Part shown: one piece after another, positions 8,632-17,722 of the stretch
How positions within the stretch are numbered: position 1 is the first letter of the stretch
Layout: every line of letters starts with the position of its first letter
Origin: Marinobacter sediminum
GTDB taxonomy: Bacteria; Pseudomonadota; Gammaproteobacteria; Pseudomonadales; Oleiphilaceae
DNA: 64,000 bases
Reading direction: 5' to 3'
Assembly: GCF_016820575.1 (NCBI RefSeq)
Contig: NZ_JAEMQH010000001.1
Coordinates: 62,001 to 126,000 of the forward strand
Translations under genes and position numbers: made by a program
Notes under the pieces: generated by a model
The model's input: only the letters and a program-made list of their open reading frames with translations
Database searches by the model: none
Told to the model about the DNA's origin: nothing

Positions 8632-9336
8632 ATGAGCAGCATAGCAGACAACATCGGGAGCGTAACCCGACGCATACAAAAAGCAACATTGAAAGCGGGC
8701 CGGGAGCCCGGCTCTGTGCGCCTGTTGGCAGTCAGCAAGACCCGAACCGCGGAGGACCTGAGAGCGGCGATTGCCGCCGGACAGACCGCATTCGGGGAAA
8801 ACTACCTGCAGGAAGCTCTCGATAAGATCGACGCGCTGGCCGATATCGCCGGGATCGACTGGCACTTCATCGGGCCGATCCAGTCCAACAAGACCCGACA
8901 GATCGCCACCGCCTTCTCCTGGGTCCATAGCGTCGACCGCCTCAAGATTGCCCGGCGCCTGAGCGAGCAGCGGGCCGCCGAGCTGCCGCCATTGAATATC
9001 TGTCTCCAGGTCAATATTAATGAAGAAGACAGCAAGGCCGGCTGTACGCTGGAGGAGCTGCCTGACCTGGTGCTGGCTATCGGCGAGTTAGCGAACCTGT
9101 CGCTGCGCGGCTTAATGGCCATCCCCGATCCGGACCAGCCCGAGGCGGAGCTTCGGCTCAGTTTTCGCCGGCTCACTCAGGCCTTGCACGATCTGAAGGC
9201 ACAGTACCCAGCCGCAGGGCCGCTGGACACACTGTCCATGGGCATGTCCGGTGACCTGGAAGTTGCCATTGCCGAGGGCGCCACCTGGGTGCGCGTGGGC
9301 ACCGATGTGTTTGGCGCCCGCGCGGCGAAGAGCTGA
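8632..9336 (+). CDS. yggS: PLP homeostasis protein YggS/PLPBP
   Basis: The 234-residue TIM-barrel protein binds pyridoxal phosphate through K36 in LLAVSKT. Family motifs FGENYLQEALDK, WHFIGPIQSNK, LQVNINEEDSKAGC and LSMGMSGDLEVAI are all present. Members bind PLP without being enzymes and buffer intracellular PLP and amino-acid pools. The ATG at 8632 (MSSIADNIG) is chosen over the upstream in-frame start because it gives the standard N-terminus. It heads the yggS-proC-yggT cluster, the order conserved next to pilT in pseudomonads. Confidence 0.95.
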   Translation: MSSIADNIGSVTRRIQKATLKAGREPGSVRLLAVSKTRTAEDLRAAIAAGQTAFGENYLQEALDKIDALADIAGIDWHFIGPIQSNKTRQIATAFSWVHSVDRLKIARRLSEQRAAELPPLNICLQVNINEEDSKAGCTLEELPDLVLAIGELANLSLRGLMAIPDPDQPEAELRLSFRRLTQALHDLKAQYPAAGPLDTLSMGMSGDLEVAIAEGATWVRVGTDVFGARAAKS

Positions 9337-9398
9337 AGCTAGCGGATCCTGTTATGATCAGGGCCGGACGTTTAACCGATCAACCGTTGGAGTGAACC

Positions 9399-10232
9399 TT
9401 GAGCACATCACCAACCATTTCATTTATTGGCGCGGGCAACATGGCCAGTGCCATCATTGGCGGTATGCTGGACAGCGGCTACAAAGCTGCGAACATCTGG
9501 GTCAGCGCACCGGATGATGGCCATCTGCAGTCTATCCGCAAGAAATTCGGCGTAAGCGTCACCACCGACAATCGGTACTGTGCCCAGCAAGCTGACATGG
9601 TCGTTCTGGCGGTCAAACCCCAGGTTATGGCGGACGTCTGCCGCGATATCGCGCCGGTAGTACAGAACACCCGCCCACTGATGGTATCCATTGCCGCGGG
9701 CCTGACCGTCGAAACCTTGGACGAATGGCTGGCCGGTGGCCTGCCACTGGTTCGGGTGATGCCCAATACGCCGTCTCTGGTTGGCAAAGGGGCCGCCGGC
9801 CTGTTTGCCAATGCCCAGGTTAAGGATGCCCAGAAGAAGATGGTCGAGTCGGTTTTCGAAAGCATCGGCTCCGCGCTCTGGGTTGAGGACGAGAACCTGC
9901 TGCACGCAGTGACCGCACTGTCCGGCAGTGGCCCGGCCTATTTTTTCCTCATGCTTGAAGCTCTGGAAGATGTCGCCGTCGACGCCGGCATCGAGGCGGG
10001 TACGGCCCGGGAACTGGCCATCCAGACCATGGCCGGGGCAGCGGAAATGGCCGCACGCAGCGAGCACGACCCCGGTCAGCTCAAGCGCAACGTCATGTCT
10101 CCTGGTGGCACCACCGAGCAGGCCATCAACACCTTCGAAGAAGGCGGGCTGCGAGATCTGGTCCGCAAAGCATACGGCGCAGCGTTCAAACGCTCGGAAG
10201 AAATGGCCAGCGAACTGGCAGGCAAACAGTAA
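9399..10232 (+). CDS. proC: Pyrroline-5-carboxylate reductase
   Basis: The 277-residue enzyme reduces 1-pyrroline-5-carboxylate to proline with NAD(P)H. The Rossmann glycine motif is ISFIGAGNMASAIIGGM at residues 7-23. The C-terminal dimer domain carries the family signature ALSGSGPAYFF and VMSPGGTTEQAI. The start is a TTG at 9399 with GGAG six bases upstream; no ATG or GTG is available nearby. It is the middle gene of yggS-proC-yggT, with 62 bases to yggS and 22 to yggT. Confidence 0.97.
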   Translation: MSTSPTISFIGAGNMASAIIGGMLDSGYKAANIWVSAPDDGHLQSIRKKFGVSVTTDNRYCAQQADMVVLAVKPQVMADVCRDIAPVVQNTRPLMVSIAAGLTVETLDEWLAGGLPLVRVMPNTPSLVGKGAAGLFANAQVKDAQKKMVESVFESIGSALWVEDENLLHAVTALSGSGPAYFFLMLEALEDVAVDAGIEAGTARELAIQTMAGAAEMAARSEHDPGQLKRNVMSPGGTTEQAINTFEEGGLRDLVRKAYGAAFKRSEEMASELAGKQ

Positions 10233-10254
10233 CCGATAACGGAGACACGGCTTC

Positions 10255-10839
10255 ATGCTGGCAGACATCCTGATTACGATCCTGCTCATTGCATCCACCT
10301 TTTACATGACCATCGTGCTGCTGCGGTTTCTACTGCAGCTGGCCCGGGCGGACTTCTACAACCCGATCTCCCAGTTCGTGGTCAAGGCCACCAACCCGCC
10401 CCTGAAGCCGCTGCGCCGTTTCATTCCGGGCTGGGGCGGTATTGATGGCGCATCACTGGTGCTGGCTATCGCCATTCAGGCGATCACCTTCCTCCTGATC
10501 CTGATCGCACTGAACGGCGGCATTCCGTCGTTTAATCCCATCACGCTGATGGTGTGGGCCGTGCTGAACGTGCTCGACCTGATCGTGAAGATCTATTTCT
10601 GGTCGGTGATTGCCGTGGTGGTGGTGAGCTGGATCGCGCCCGGCAGCGGGCATCCGGCGATTCAACTGGTCGCCCAGATCACCGAACCGGTGATGCGCCC
10701 GGTGCGCAATATCATGCCGTCCATGGGCGGCCTGGATCTGTCACCGATCATCGTGTTCCTGATTCTGAACGTGATTTCGGTGGTCATCGAGCACATGAAG
10801 ATGGCCGCAGGGCTCGGCTCTATCGGCCTCGGTTTGTAA
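10255..10839 (+). CDS. yggT: YggT family inner membrane protein
   Basis: The 194-residue integral membrane protein consists of two tandem YggT repeats (about residues 1-95 and 98-194). Each has a hydrophobic helix followed by the amphipathic signature NPISQFVVKATNPPLKPLRRFIP or its second copy QLVAQITEPVMRPVRNIMPSMGG. The family is linked to osmotic and membrane stress phenotypes, but its biochemical role is not settled. It is the last gene before the terminator at 10894-10931. Confidence 0.92.
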   Translation: MLADILITILLIASTFYMTIVLLRFLLQLARADFYNPISQFVVKATNPPLKPLRRFIPGWGGIDGASLVLAIAIQAITFLLILIALNGGIPSFNPITLMVWAVLNVLDLIVKIYFWSVIAVVVVSWIAPGSGHPAIQLVAQITEPVMRPVRNIMPSMGGLDLSPIIVFLILNVISVVIEHMKMAAGLGSIGLGL

Positions 10840-10893
10840 ACTGCATCTCAAAAATACATTTCGTTACAGTTCTCGACGAAATCGAATAATCCG

Positions 10894-10931
10894 AAGCTGC
10901 AAGATCATCCCCATGATTTTGCAGCTTTTTT
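10894..10931 (+). terminator. Rho-independent terminator after yggT
   Basis: AAGCTGCAAGATCAT and ATGATTTTGCAGCTT pair over fifteen positions (one G-U) across a four-base loop and run straight into TTTTT. It cleanly separates the yggS-proC-yggT operon from the dynamin-like gene. Confidence 0.9.
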
Positions 10932-11096
10932 ATTGCAAGTCCTGGCGATATAGACGACAGTCTTTTGAGACCCTGACTCCAAAGCTGCGGGGAACAGGAT
11001 ACTATTACCAGTAATTAATCCGCCCTCAAGAGCATCGTGCCCCAAGCTCCCGGCAGTCGCGCAGAAGGCTCGGTAGTAGCGCAGAAGGAAAGATCA

Positions 11097-13061
11097 ATGA
11101 ATCAGCAGGGAACTCTGTCGCAGCAGGTAGAGGCATACCACAACTGGAAGAAAGAGCTAATCCGACAGATTGGCCGCTACCGGTTATGGCTGCAGGACAA
11201 CAACCTTTTTTCGGACGATGTCAGTACCCGTATCCGTCACGGCCTGGAACTGCTGGTGGAAGACGAACTGACCATTGCCTTTGTGGGCGAGTACTCCCGC
11301 GGCAAAACCGAACTGATTAATGCCCTGTTCTTCTCTGAATACGGCCAGCGTATGCTGCCATCCCAGGCCGGGCGCACTACCATGTGCCCGACCGAACTGT
11401 TTTTCGATCGCAGCGCCAACCAGAACTACCTCTTACTGTTACCGATAGAAACCCGCACCGGCGAGCTGTCCCTGCAGCAGCTACGCAAGCTGCCTGAGCG
11501 CTGGGTCAAGCACGAACTCGACGAGCGCGACCCCGAAGTCATGCGCGAGGTGCTGGCAGAAGTGGCGCGGGTCAAGAGCGTGCGGCCGGAGGAAGCCCGT
11601 CGCCTGGGCTTCGACGAGGAAATGCTGGAGCATGATCGCAACAACCCGGGCCAGGTACTGGTGCCGGCCTGGCGCAATGCCCAGATCAGCATTCGCCACC
11701 CACTGTTCGAGCGTGGCTTGCGCATTCTCGACACACCCGGGCTGAACGCTCTCGGCTCTGAGCCTGAGCTGACCATCAGCATGCTGCCCCGGGCCCACGC
11801 CGTTATCTTTGTCCTGAGTGCGGACACCGGTGTTACCGCCAGCGACCTGACCATCTGGAAAGAGCACATTGATACCGAGCATGCCGATCACCGGGCCGGA
11901 CGTTTTGCGGTCCTGAACAAGATCGACGTGCTCTGGGATGACCTGCAGGGCGAAAAGCACACCGAGGACGCCATTGAGCGAGTGCGCGAATACACCGCCG
12001 ACCACCTGGGTATCCGCCAGCACGATGTCATCCCACTGTCCGCCAAGCAAGGCCTGGTCAGCCGGGTCCGCCGGGATGAGGCACTGTTCGAACGCTCCAA
12101 CATCGGGCGCCTGGAGCAGCTGATCATCCAACGCATCCTGACGCACAAGGAACAGCTGATTACCCAGAGTCTGATCAATGACCTGCTGGGCATGCTGCAA
12201 AACAGTCAGGCTGCAATGCAGACCCGACTGGATTCACTGCAGGAAGAACTGGCGGCCTGCTCCGGCACCACCATGGACAAGGCTGCGCTGGCCCGGCTCG
12301 CCGATCGGGCTCAGAAAGACTACGACTTCTACTACAAGAAGCTGATCACCCTGCGCTCCAGCCGTCGCTTGATGGATTCCCAAGGCGACCTGCTGAAGCA
12401 GCTCGTGGCCGAGAAACGTTTTGAAGATCACGCCGAACGCATTCGCCAGTCCATGTCGAAAAGCTGGACCACAGCCGGCATGAATCGGGCCATGGATAAG
12501 TTCTTTGAACTGCTTGAGGGCGATCTCACCAACCTGTTGAGCGAAGGTCACCTGGCGGAAAAAATGGTGGGCGCCATTTACCGGCGTTACAACGACGACA
12601 CCCGCGCCCGTCACCTGGAACCCATTCCGCTGCGGGCCGGACGCCACGTCATTGCCGTTCGGGAACTGCGCAAAAAAGCGCGGAGATTCCGCATCAGCCC
12701 CAAGAACCTGCTGACTGAGCAGTCCCTGCTGGTGCGCCGCTTCTTCAATGTCATGGTGGGTGAAGCCCGTACCCTGCATGCCCGGGTGCGCACCGACGTT
12801 GATCGCTGGCCCCGGGAAGCGCTGTTGCCCATCATGCAGTACTCCATGGAACAGAAGCAGCTGCTGGAACATCAGATCCGGCGCCTGCGGGACATGGTAC
12901 GCAGCGACCGCGACGGCCGCGCAGAACGGGAACGCCTGCAAAACACCATCTCCGACCTTAGCCGGCAACTGGAATTGGCCGACGCCATGCAGCGCCAGAT
13001 TCGCAAACCGGCCCCGACCCTGATCCAGCAAAAGGTCGTCAACATCTCCGGGGCGTTCTAA
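11097..13061 (+). CDS. Dynamin-like GTPase
   Basis: A 654-residue large GTPase. A helical N-terminal segment (residues 1-55) leads into the G domain with P-loop FVGEYSRGKTELINALFF (GxxxxGKT), a threonine switch I region (GRTTMCPTE), G3 LDTPGLNALGSE and G4 AVLNKID. The C-terminal 300 residues are helical and basic with two long coiled-coil stretches (MQTRLDSLQEELAAC; MEQKQLLEHQIRRLRDMV). No transmembrane helix is evident. Bacterial dynamin-like proteins remodel or guard membranes. Many occur in pairs, but this one is single. The ATG at 11097 has AAGGAAAG just upstream; the frame is open to a GTG at 11037. It interrupts the usual yggT-metX neighbourhood and has its own upstream region behind a terminator. 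Confidence 0.85.
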   Translation: MNQQGTLSQQVEAYHNWKKELIRQIGRYRLWLQDNNLFSDDVSTRIRHGLELLVEDELTIAFVGEYSRGKTELINALFFSEYGQRMLPSQAGRTTMCPTELFFDRSANQNYLLLLPIETRTGELSLQQLRKLPERWVKHELDERDPEVMREVLAEVARVKSVRPEEARRLGFDEEMLEHDRNNPGQVLVPAWRNAQISIRHPLFERGLRILDTPGLNALGSEPELTISMLPRAHAVIFVLSADTGVTASDLTIWKEHIDTEHADHRAGRFAVLNKIDVLWDDLQGEKHTEDAIERVREYTADHLGIRQHDVIPLSAKQGLVSRVRRDEALFERSNIGRLEQLIIQRILTHKEQLITQSLINDLLGMLQNSQAAMQTRLDSLQEELAACSGTTMDKAALARLADRAQKDYDFYYKKLITLRSSRRLMDSQGDLLKQLVAEKRFEDHAERIRQSMSKSWTTAGMNRAMDKFFELLEGDLTNLLSEGHLAEKMVGAIYRRYNDDTRARHLEPIPLRAGRHVIAVRELRKKARRFRISPKNLLTEQSLLVRRFFNVMVGEARTLHARVRTDVDRWPREALLPIMQYSMEQKQLLEHQIRRLRDMVRSDRDGRAERERLQNTISDLSRQLELADAMQRQIRKPAPTLIQQKVVNISGAF

Positions 13062-13187
13062 GCCCCGTCGGAGGCACTCGCCATCGGTTGCAGCCATGAC
13101 GGCCCGGCTTTAAACTGCTGGGCCGGTGATGGCTTTGTCATTGCTGTTCCAGATACTTACAGACCGAACCAGGAACCTGTCGCGCCA

Positions 13188-14336
13188 ATGCCCGATTCCC
13201 TGCCTGCGGATTCTGTCGGAGTTGTTGCCCCGCAGACTCTTCATTTCGACACGCCCATCGAGCTGGCCTGTGGCCAGGCCCTGGACAGCTACGACCTGGT
13301 GATTGAAACCTACGGTCAGCTGAACGCCGATGCCAGCAACGCCGTGCTAATCTGTCACGCCCTGAGCGGCCACCACCACGCCGCCGGCTACCACAGCGCA
13401 GACGAGCGCAAACCAGGCTGGTGGGACAGCTGCATCGGCCCCGGCAAGCCCATCGACACCAACCGTTTTTTCGTGGTTAGCCTGAACAACCTGGGTGGCT
13501 GTCACGGCAGTACTGGCCCCAACAGCACCAACCCGGCCACCGGCAAGCCCTACGGCCCGGATTTCCCCGTTGTTACCGTCGGCGACTGGGTGAAGAGCCA
13601 GGCTCTGCTGGCCGATCGTCTCGGCATTCAGTGTTGGGCCGCGGTGGTGGGCGGCTCCCTCGGTGGCATGCAGGCATTGCAGTGGAGTCTGGATTATCCG
13701 GAGCGACTGAAGCATTCGGTGGTGATCGCCTCCACGCCCCGGCTCACGGCCCAGAACATCGCCTTCAACGAAGTGGCCAGGCAGGCCATTACCTCGGACC
13801 GGGAATTCCACGATGGCCGCTACTACGATTTCGACGTGGTACCCCGGCGCGGCCTGATGCTGGCACGCATGGTCGGCCACATCACCTACCTGTCCGATGC
13901 CTCCATGGGCGAGAAATTTGGTCGCGAGCTGCGGGACCAGGCCTACAAGTTCGGCTACGACGCCGAATTCCAGGTCGAAAGCTACCTGCGCTACCAGGGC
14001 GAGCGGTTCTCCGAGACCTTCGACGCCAACACCTATTTGTTGATGACCAAGGCACTGGATTATTTTGATCCCGCCTACGACTACGGCGGCGACCTGGCCC
14101 GGGCGCTGGCTGAGGCCCGGTGTGAATTCCTGGTGCTGTCATTCAGCACCGACTGGCGCTTCACTCCGGCCCGATCGGAGGAATTGGTCAACGCCATGAT
14201 TGCGGCCCGGCGAAAAGTCAGCTATTCCGAAATAGATGCACCCTGGGGCCACGACGCGTTTCTGATCCCGACGCCCCGCTACACCGACATTTTCACCGCC
14301 TACATGGACCGCGTAGCCAGGGAGGTGGGCCAATGA
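13188..14336 (+). CDS. metX: Homoserine O-acyltransferase MetX
   Basis: The 382-residue alpha/beta hydrolase-fold enzyme activates homoserine for methionine synthesis. Its catalytic triad is visible: nucleophile S157 in [10 protein letters not shown]322 in FSTDWRF and H355 in WGHDAFL. The oxyanion and substrate region [12 protein letters not shown] is intact. In Pseudomonas relatives paired with MetW the acyl donor is succinyl-CoA, so a succinyltransferase (MetXS) is likely here. That is inference from context. The 126-base leader contains a GGCCCGGC/GCTGGGCC hairpin. metX overlaps metW by four bases (ATGA). Confidence 0.95.
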   Translation: MPDSLPADSVGVVAPQTLHFDTPIELACGQALDSYDLVIETYGQLNADASNAVLICHALSGHHHAAGYHSADERKPGWWDSCIGPGKPIDTNRFFVVSLNNLGGCHGSTGPNSTNPATGKPYGPDFPVVTVGDWVKSQALLADRLGIQCWAAVVGGSLGGMQALQWSLDYPERLKHSVVIASTPRLTAQNIAFNEVARQAITSDREFHDGRYYDFDVVPRRGLMLARMVGHITYLSDASMGEKFGRELRDQAYKFGYDAEFQVESYLRYQGERFSETFDANTYLLMTKALDYFDPAYDYGGDLARALAEARCEFLVLSFSTDWRFTPARSEELVNAMIAARRKVSYSEIDAPWGHDAFLIPTPRYTDIFTAYMDRVAREVGQ

Positions 14337-14938
14337 GACCGGATCTTGAAATCATCCAGCAATGGATCCAACCCGGCCACCACATACTGGACCTGGGTTG
14401 TGGTGACGGCACCCTGCTCGACTACCTGCAACGGGAGCGTGGTGCCAGCGGCTTTGGCCTGGAGATCAACCCCGAGCACATCACCACGTGTATGAGCCGC
14501 GGGGTGCCCGTCATCGAGCAAAACCTCGACACCCAGGGCCTGGGTAACTTCGACGATGGCAGTTTCGATACCGTGCTCATGACCCAGGCCTTGCAGGCGG
14601 TGCGCCGCCCGGACAGGGTGCTGGACGAAATGTTGCGGGTCGGCCGCGATGGCATCGTCACCTTTCCCAACTTTGCCCATTGGCGTTTGCGTTGGGGCCT
14701 GGCGTTGAGCGGTCGCATGCCCGAATCCGAAGCTCTACCGTATAAATGGTACAACACCCCCAACATCCGGTTGTGCACCTTCAAGGATTTTGAAGCTCTA
14801 TGCCGTCAGAAGGGCATTCGCATCAAGAGCCGACGAGTGGTCGATGGCCAGCACCAGAATAGCTGGCTGGCCCGGCTGTGGCCCAACCTGCTGGGGGAAA
14901 TTGCCATCTATCGCATTACACGGGAGATCGAAGAATGA
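14333..14938 (+). CDS. metW: Methionine biosynthesis protein MetW
   Basis: The 201-residue protein has a class I methyltransferase fold with the SAM motif [15 protein letters not shown] and a later [13 protein letters not shown] strand. It overlaps the end of metX and the start of the DUF4426 gene by four bases each, so the three should be translationally coupled. MetW is required together with MetX for homoserine acylation in several proteobacteria. Its own methyl acceptor is unknown. Confidence 0.95.
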   Translation: MRPDLEIIQQWIQPGHHILDLGCGDGTLLDYLQRERGASGFGLEINPEHITTCMSRGVPVIEQNLDTQGLGNFDDGSFDTVLMTQALQAVRRPDRVLDEMLRVGRDGIVTFPNFAHWRLRWGLALSGRMPESEALPYKWYNTPNIRLCTFKDFEALCRQKGIRIKSRRVVDGQHQNSWLARLWPNLLGEIAIYRITREIEE

Positions 14939-15390
14939 GACTCGCAAAGCGTCTATGCCTGTACGTCCTGTCCACCCTGGTGGCGCTGACGTTTGCCATG
15001 CAGCTACATGCCGCCGGCAACCAGGACTTCGGTGACATCCAGGTACACTGGAGCGTCCTGCCCAGCACCTTCCTTTCCCCGGAAGTGGCCAAGGCCAACA
15101 ACCTGCAGCGCAGCAAGGGCATTGGAATCATCAACATTGCGATCATGAAGGAAAACGAAGACGGAACCATGTCGCCGATGAGCGGTCAGGTTGAAGGCAA
15201 GGTCTCCAATGATATCCAGCAGGTACGATTCCTGGCCTTTCGCCGCGTCCAGGAAGGCGACGCGGTGTATTTCATCGCCGAGTACCAGTACAGCTCCGGG
15301 GAACTGATGACCTTCAATGTCACCGCGCGCCCCACCGGCGAGCAGCGAGACCTGCCGGTCCGGTTTGCCCACACACTGTTCAGCGACTGA
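14935..15390 (+). CDS. DUF4426 exported protein
   Basis: The 151-residue precursor has a signal peptide (KRLCLYVLSTLVALTFAMQLHA) and a mature beta-rich domain (DFGDIQVHWSVLPSTFLSPEVA; GKGIINIAIMKE-like strand). The start codon overlaps the metW stop (ATGA at 14935), which decides against longer frames. DUF4426 proteins are regularly encoded between metW and rdgB in pseudomonads. No function is established. A periplasmic location is inferred. Confidence 0.87.
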   Translation: MRLAKRLCLYVLSTLVALTFAMQLHAAGNQDFGDIQVHWSVLPSTFLSPEVAKANNLQRSKGIGIINIAIMKENEDGTMSPMSGQVEGKVSNDIQQVRFLAFRRVQEGDAVYFIAEYQYSSGELMTFNVTARPTGEQRDLPVRFAHTLFSD

Positions 15391-15397
15391 GTAACGC

Positions 15398-15997
15398 ATG
15401 ACTGACAAAATCGTGATTGCCAGCAACAACAAGGGCAAGATCGCGGAACTGACCGATCTGCTCGGCCCCCTGGGCATGACACCTGTGGCCCAGGGTGAGC
15501 TGGGTGTCGGTGAAGCCGAAGAGCCGGCCGTCACCTTTGTAGAAAACGCCATCCTCAAGGCCCGGCACGCCTCCCGTATAACGGGCTTGCCAGCACTGGC
15601 CGACGACAGCGGGCTGGCGGTGGACTGCCTGAATGGCCAGCCAGGGGTGCGCTCGGCCCGCTACGCCGGCGACAACGCCAGCGATCAGGACAACGTCGAC
15701 GCGCTGTTGGCTGCCATGGCTTCGGTACCCGAAGGTCAGCGCGGCGCGCAATTCCACTGTGTTCTGGTGTTTTTGCGGCACGCCGACGACCCCACGCCGG
15801 TTGTCTGTCACGGCCGATGGCCCGGGGCCATTCTGTCCGCCCCCGCCGGTGACGGCGGCTTCGGTTACGATCCGGTGTTCTGGGTCGCTGAGCACCAGTG
15901 CAGTGCCGCCGAGCTGACCCGAGCTGAAAAAAGCCGCATCAGTCACCGGGGCCGCGCCCTGGCACAACTGGCGCAACAGCTGAAGGCAGGAGCGTGA
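15398..15997 (+). CDS. rdgB: dITP/XTP pyrophosphatase RdgB
   Basis: The 199-residue house-cleaning enzyme hydrolyses dITP, dXTP and XTP to monophosphates. Family signatures are [14 protein letters not shown] at the N-terminus (substrate-binding SNN/K), [24 protein letters not shown] (catalytic acidic residues), RSARYAG and [11 protein letters not shown] near the C-terminus. It follows DUF4426 by seven bases and precedes hemW by four, inside the met operon. Confidence 0.96.
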   Translation: MTDKIVIASNNKGKIAELTDLLGPLGMTPVAQGELGVGEAEEPAVTFVENAILKARHASRITGLPALADDSGLAVDCLNGQPGVRSARYAGDNASDQDNVDALLAAMASVPEGQRGAQFHCVLVFLRHADDPTPVVCHGRWPGAILSAPAGDGGFGYDPVFWVAEHQCSAAELTRAEKSRISHRGRALAQLAQQLKAGA

Positions 15998-16001
15998 CGC
16001 C

Positions 16002-17150
16002 GTGACCGCCCCTGCGCCGGTGGCGGTCACGCCACCGCTGAGCCTGTACCTGCACATGCCCTGGTGCGTGCGCAAATGCCCCTACTGTGATTTCAATTCC
16101 CACGCGGTCAAGCACGAGATCCCGGAAACGGCGTACTTGAAGGCCCTGCTGGAAGATCTCGACCAGGACCTTGGCTTTGCCGCAGACAGGGAAATCCAGA
16201 CCGTATTCATCGGCGGTGGCACTCCCTCGCTAATGACCGGTGAGTTCTACCACACGCTGTTCCGGGAACTGCGCGCTCGCCTGAACCTGGCGCCGGATGC
16301 CGAGATTACCCTTGAGGCCAATCCGGGCACCCTGGAGGAAGGCCGCTTCGAAGCCTTCCGGGCCGCCGGTATCAACCGCTTGTCCATCGGCGTGCAGAGT
16401 TTCAACAGTGGCCACCTGCAGTCACTGGGCCGGATTCACGACAGCCATGCCGCGCACCGGGCCATCGAAGCGGCGCGCCAGGCCGGCTTCGACAACTTCA
16501 ACGTGGACCTGATGCACGGCTTGCCGGGCCAAACCCCGGCCGACGCCATTGCCGACCTCAAGGCCGCACTCAGTCACAACCCGGCGCACCTGTCCTGGTA
16601 TCAGCTGACGCTGGAACCAAACACCGAGTTCTACAGCCGCCCGCCGCGGTTACCCGATGACGACCGGCTGTGGGAGATCTACCGTAGGGGCGGTGATTTC
16701 CTGCGCCAGCAGGGATTCCGAGATTACGAGGTGTCAGCCTGGAGCCGCCCGGGACAGGCATCGCGCCACAACCTGAACTACTGGACTTTTGGTGATTATC
16801 TAGCGCTGGGCGCCGGCGCCCACGGCAAAATCAGCCTCGCCGATGGCAGTATCCGTCGCTACTGGAAAACCCGGCAACCGGAGGCTTACCTGAACCGGAT
16901 TGGCAGCCGAACGGCGGGCACGGAACCGATTGAGGTCGAGGACCTGCCGCTAGAGTTCCTGATGAACACCCTGCGGCTGACCGAAGGGGTCGAAGAAACC
17001 CTGTTTACTGAGCGCACGGGTTTACCCCTGTCCTCAGTTGCGGTAAAACTTGAGCAGTTGCGTGACGAAGAACTGCTGGAGCGGCATCGCCTGCAAGCCA
17101 CTGATCTGGGCCAGCGATACCTGAACAGCCTGCTGGAGCGATTTCTGTAA
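16002..17150 (+). CDS. hemW: Radical SAM haem chaperone HemW
   Basis: The 382-residue HemN-like protein has the radical SAM cluster motif at C22, C26 and C29 (WCVRKCPYCDFNSH), the GGGTPSLM glycine motif and a C-terminal HemN domain. The residue before the CxxxC is W, and it lacks the N-terminal extension of true coproporphyrinogen dehydrogenase. HemW is therefore the better name: it binds haem and delivers it to acceptors rather than oxidising porphyrinogen. Start GTG at 16002 with AGGAG upstream. Its stop overlaps the next start in a TAATG. Confidence 0.93.
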   Translation: MTAPAPVAVTPPLSLYLHMPWCVRKCPYCDFNSHAVKHEIPETAYLKALLEDLDQDLGFAADREIQTVFIGGGTPSLMTGEFYHTLFRELRARLNLAPDAEITLEANPGTLEEGRFEAFRAAGINRLSIGVQSFNSGHLQSLGRIHDSHAAHRAIEAARQAGFDNFNVDLMHGLPGQTPADAIADLKAALSHNPAHLSWYQLTLEPNTEFYSRPPRLPDDDRLWEIYRRGGDFLRQQGFRDYEVSAWSRPGQASRHNLNYWTFGDYLALGAGAHGKISLADGSIRRYWKTRQPEAYLNRIGSRTAGTEPIEVEDLPLEFLMNTLRLTEGVEETLFTERTGLPLSSVAVKLEQLRDEELLERHRLQATDLGQRYLNSLLERFL

Positions 17151-17683
17151 TGGACTGGATGAAAGAACTCGCAGCGCTACCCAAAACTCAACGGGCAACG
17201 CTGATCGCCGCTCTGATGCTGCTAGTGGCCCTGATCCTGGTCAACCAGCCATTGCAGACCGGCTCGGCGCCCCAGGGCATTGTCAGCTTCCAGATGGCCG
17301 GCACCGCGGATCAGGCCCACGCCATTCTCCGCAGCTGGCGATCTGGCGGTGAACTATGGGCCCAGGTATCGTTGTGGCTCGACTTCCTGTTCATCCCCGC
17401 CTACGTGCTGGCGCTGATCCAGCTGACCCGGCACTTAACCCGGGATCGTCCGGGAGTACGCGAGCGCATGATAGCGCGCTGGATCCGTGCCCTGTTCGTG
17501 GCGGCTGGCCTCAGTGATGTCACCGAAAACATCCTACTGTTGAACAACTTCAACCCGCCGACCGATGTGGTCAGCCTGTCTGCCACAATCTGCGCCCTGA
17601 TCAAGTACACCGGGCTGACCCTGGGAATTGCCGGCCTGGTCATTGTTCGGGCGTCACGCCGTCACCCGCTGGCCCACGGCTGA
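17150..17683 (+). CDS. Hypothetical inner membrane protein
   Basis: The 177-residue protein has four hydrophobic segments: about 17-32 (LIAALMLLVALILV), 73-92 (LWLDFLFIPAYVLALIQL), 112-130 and 155-167. A polar stretch of about 40 residues between the first two is probably periplasmic. It starts on the last base of the hemW stop (TAATG), so it is co-translated with hemW. I do not recognise the family. LFVAAGLSDVTENILLL in the third helix, with Asp and Glu, is the most distinctive sequence. Confidence 0.75.
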   Translation: MDWMKELAALPKTQRATLIAALMLLVALILVNQPLQTGSAPQGIVSFQMAGTADQAHAILRSWRSGGELWAQVSLWLDFLFIPAYVLALIQLTRHLTRDRPGVRERMIARWIRALFVAAGLSDVTENILLLNNFNPPTDVVSLSATICALIKYTGLTLGIAGLVIVRASRRHPLAHG

Positions 17684-17722
17684 CGGCGATCCACTTTCCG
17701 CGCTAGCTATCGGCTTCCCGAA

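Noticed and set aside
13062..13187. SAM-sensing riboswitch upstream of metX
   Set aside because: There is a GGCCCGGC/GCTGGGCC hairpin, but I cannot match the leader to any SAM or SAH riboswitch consensus.
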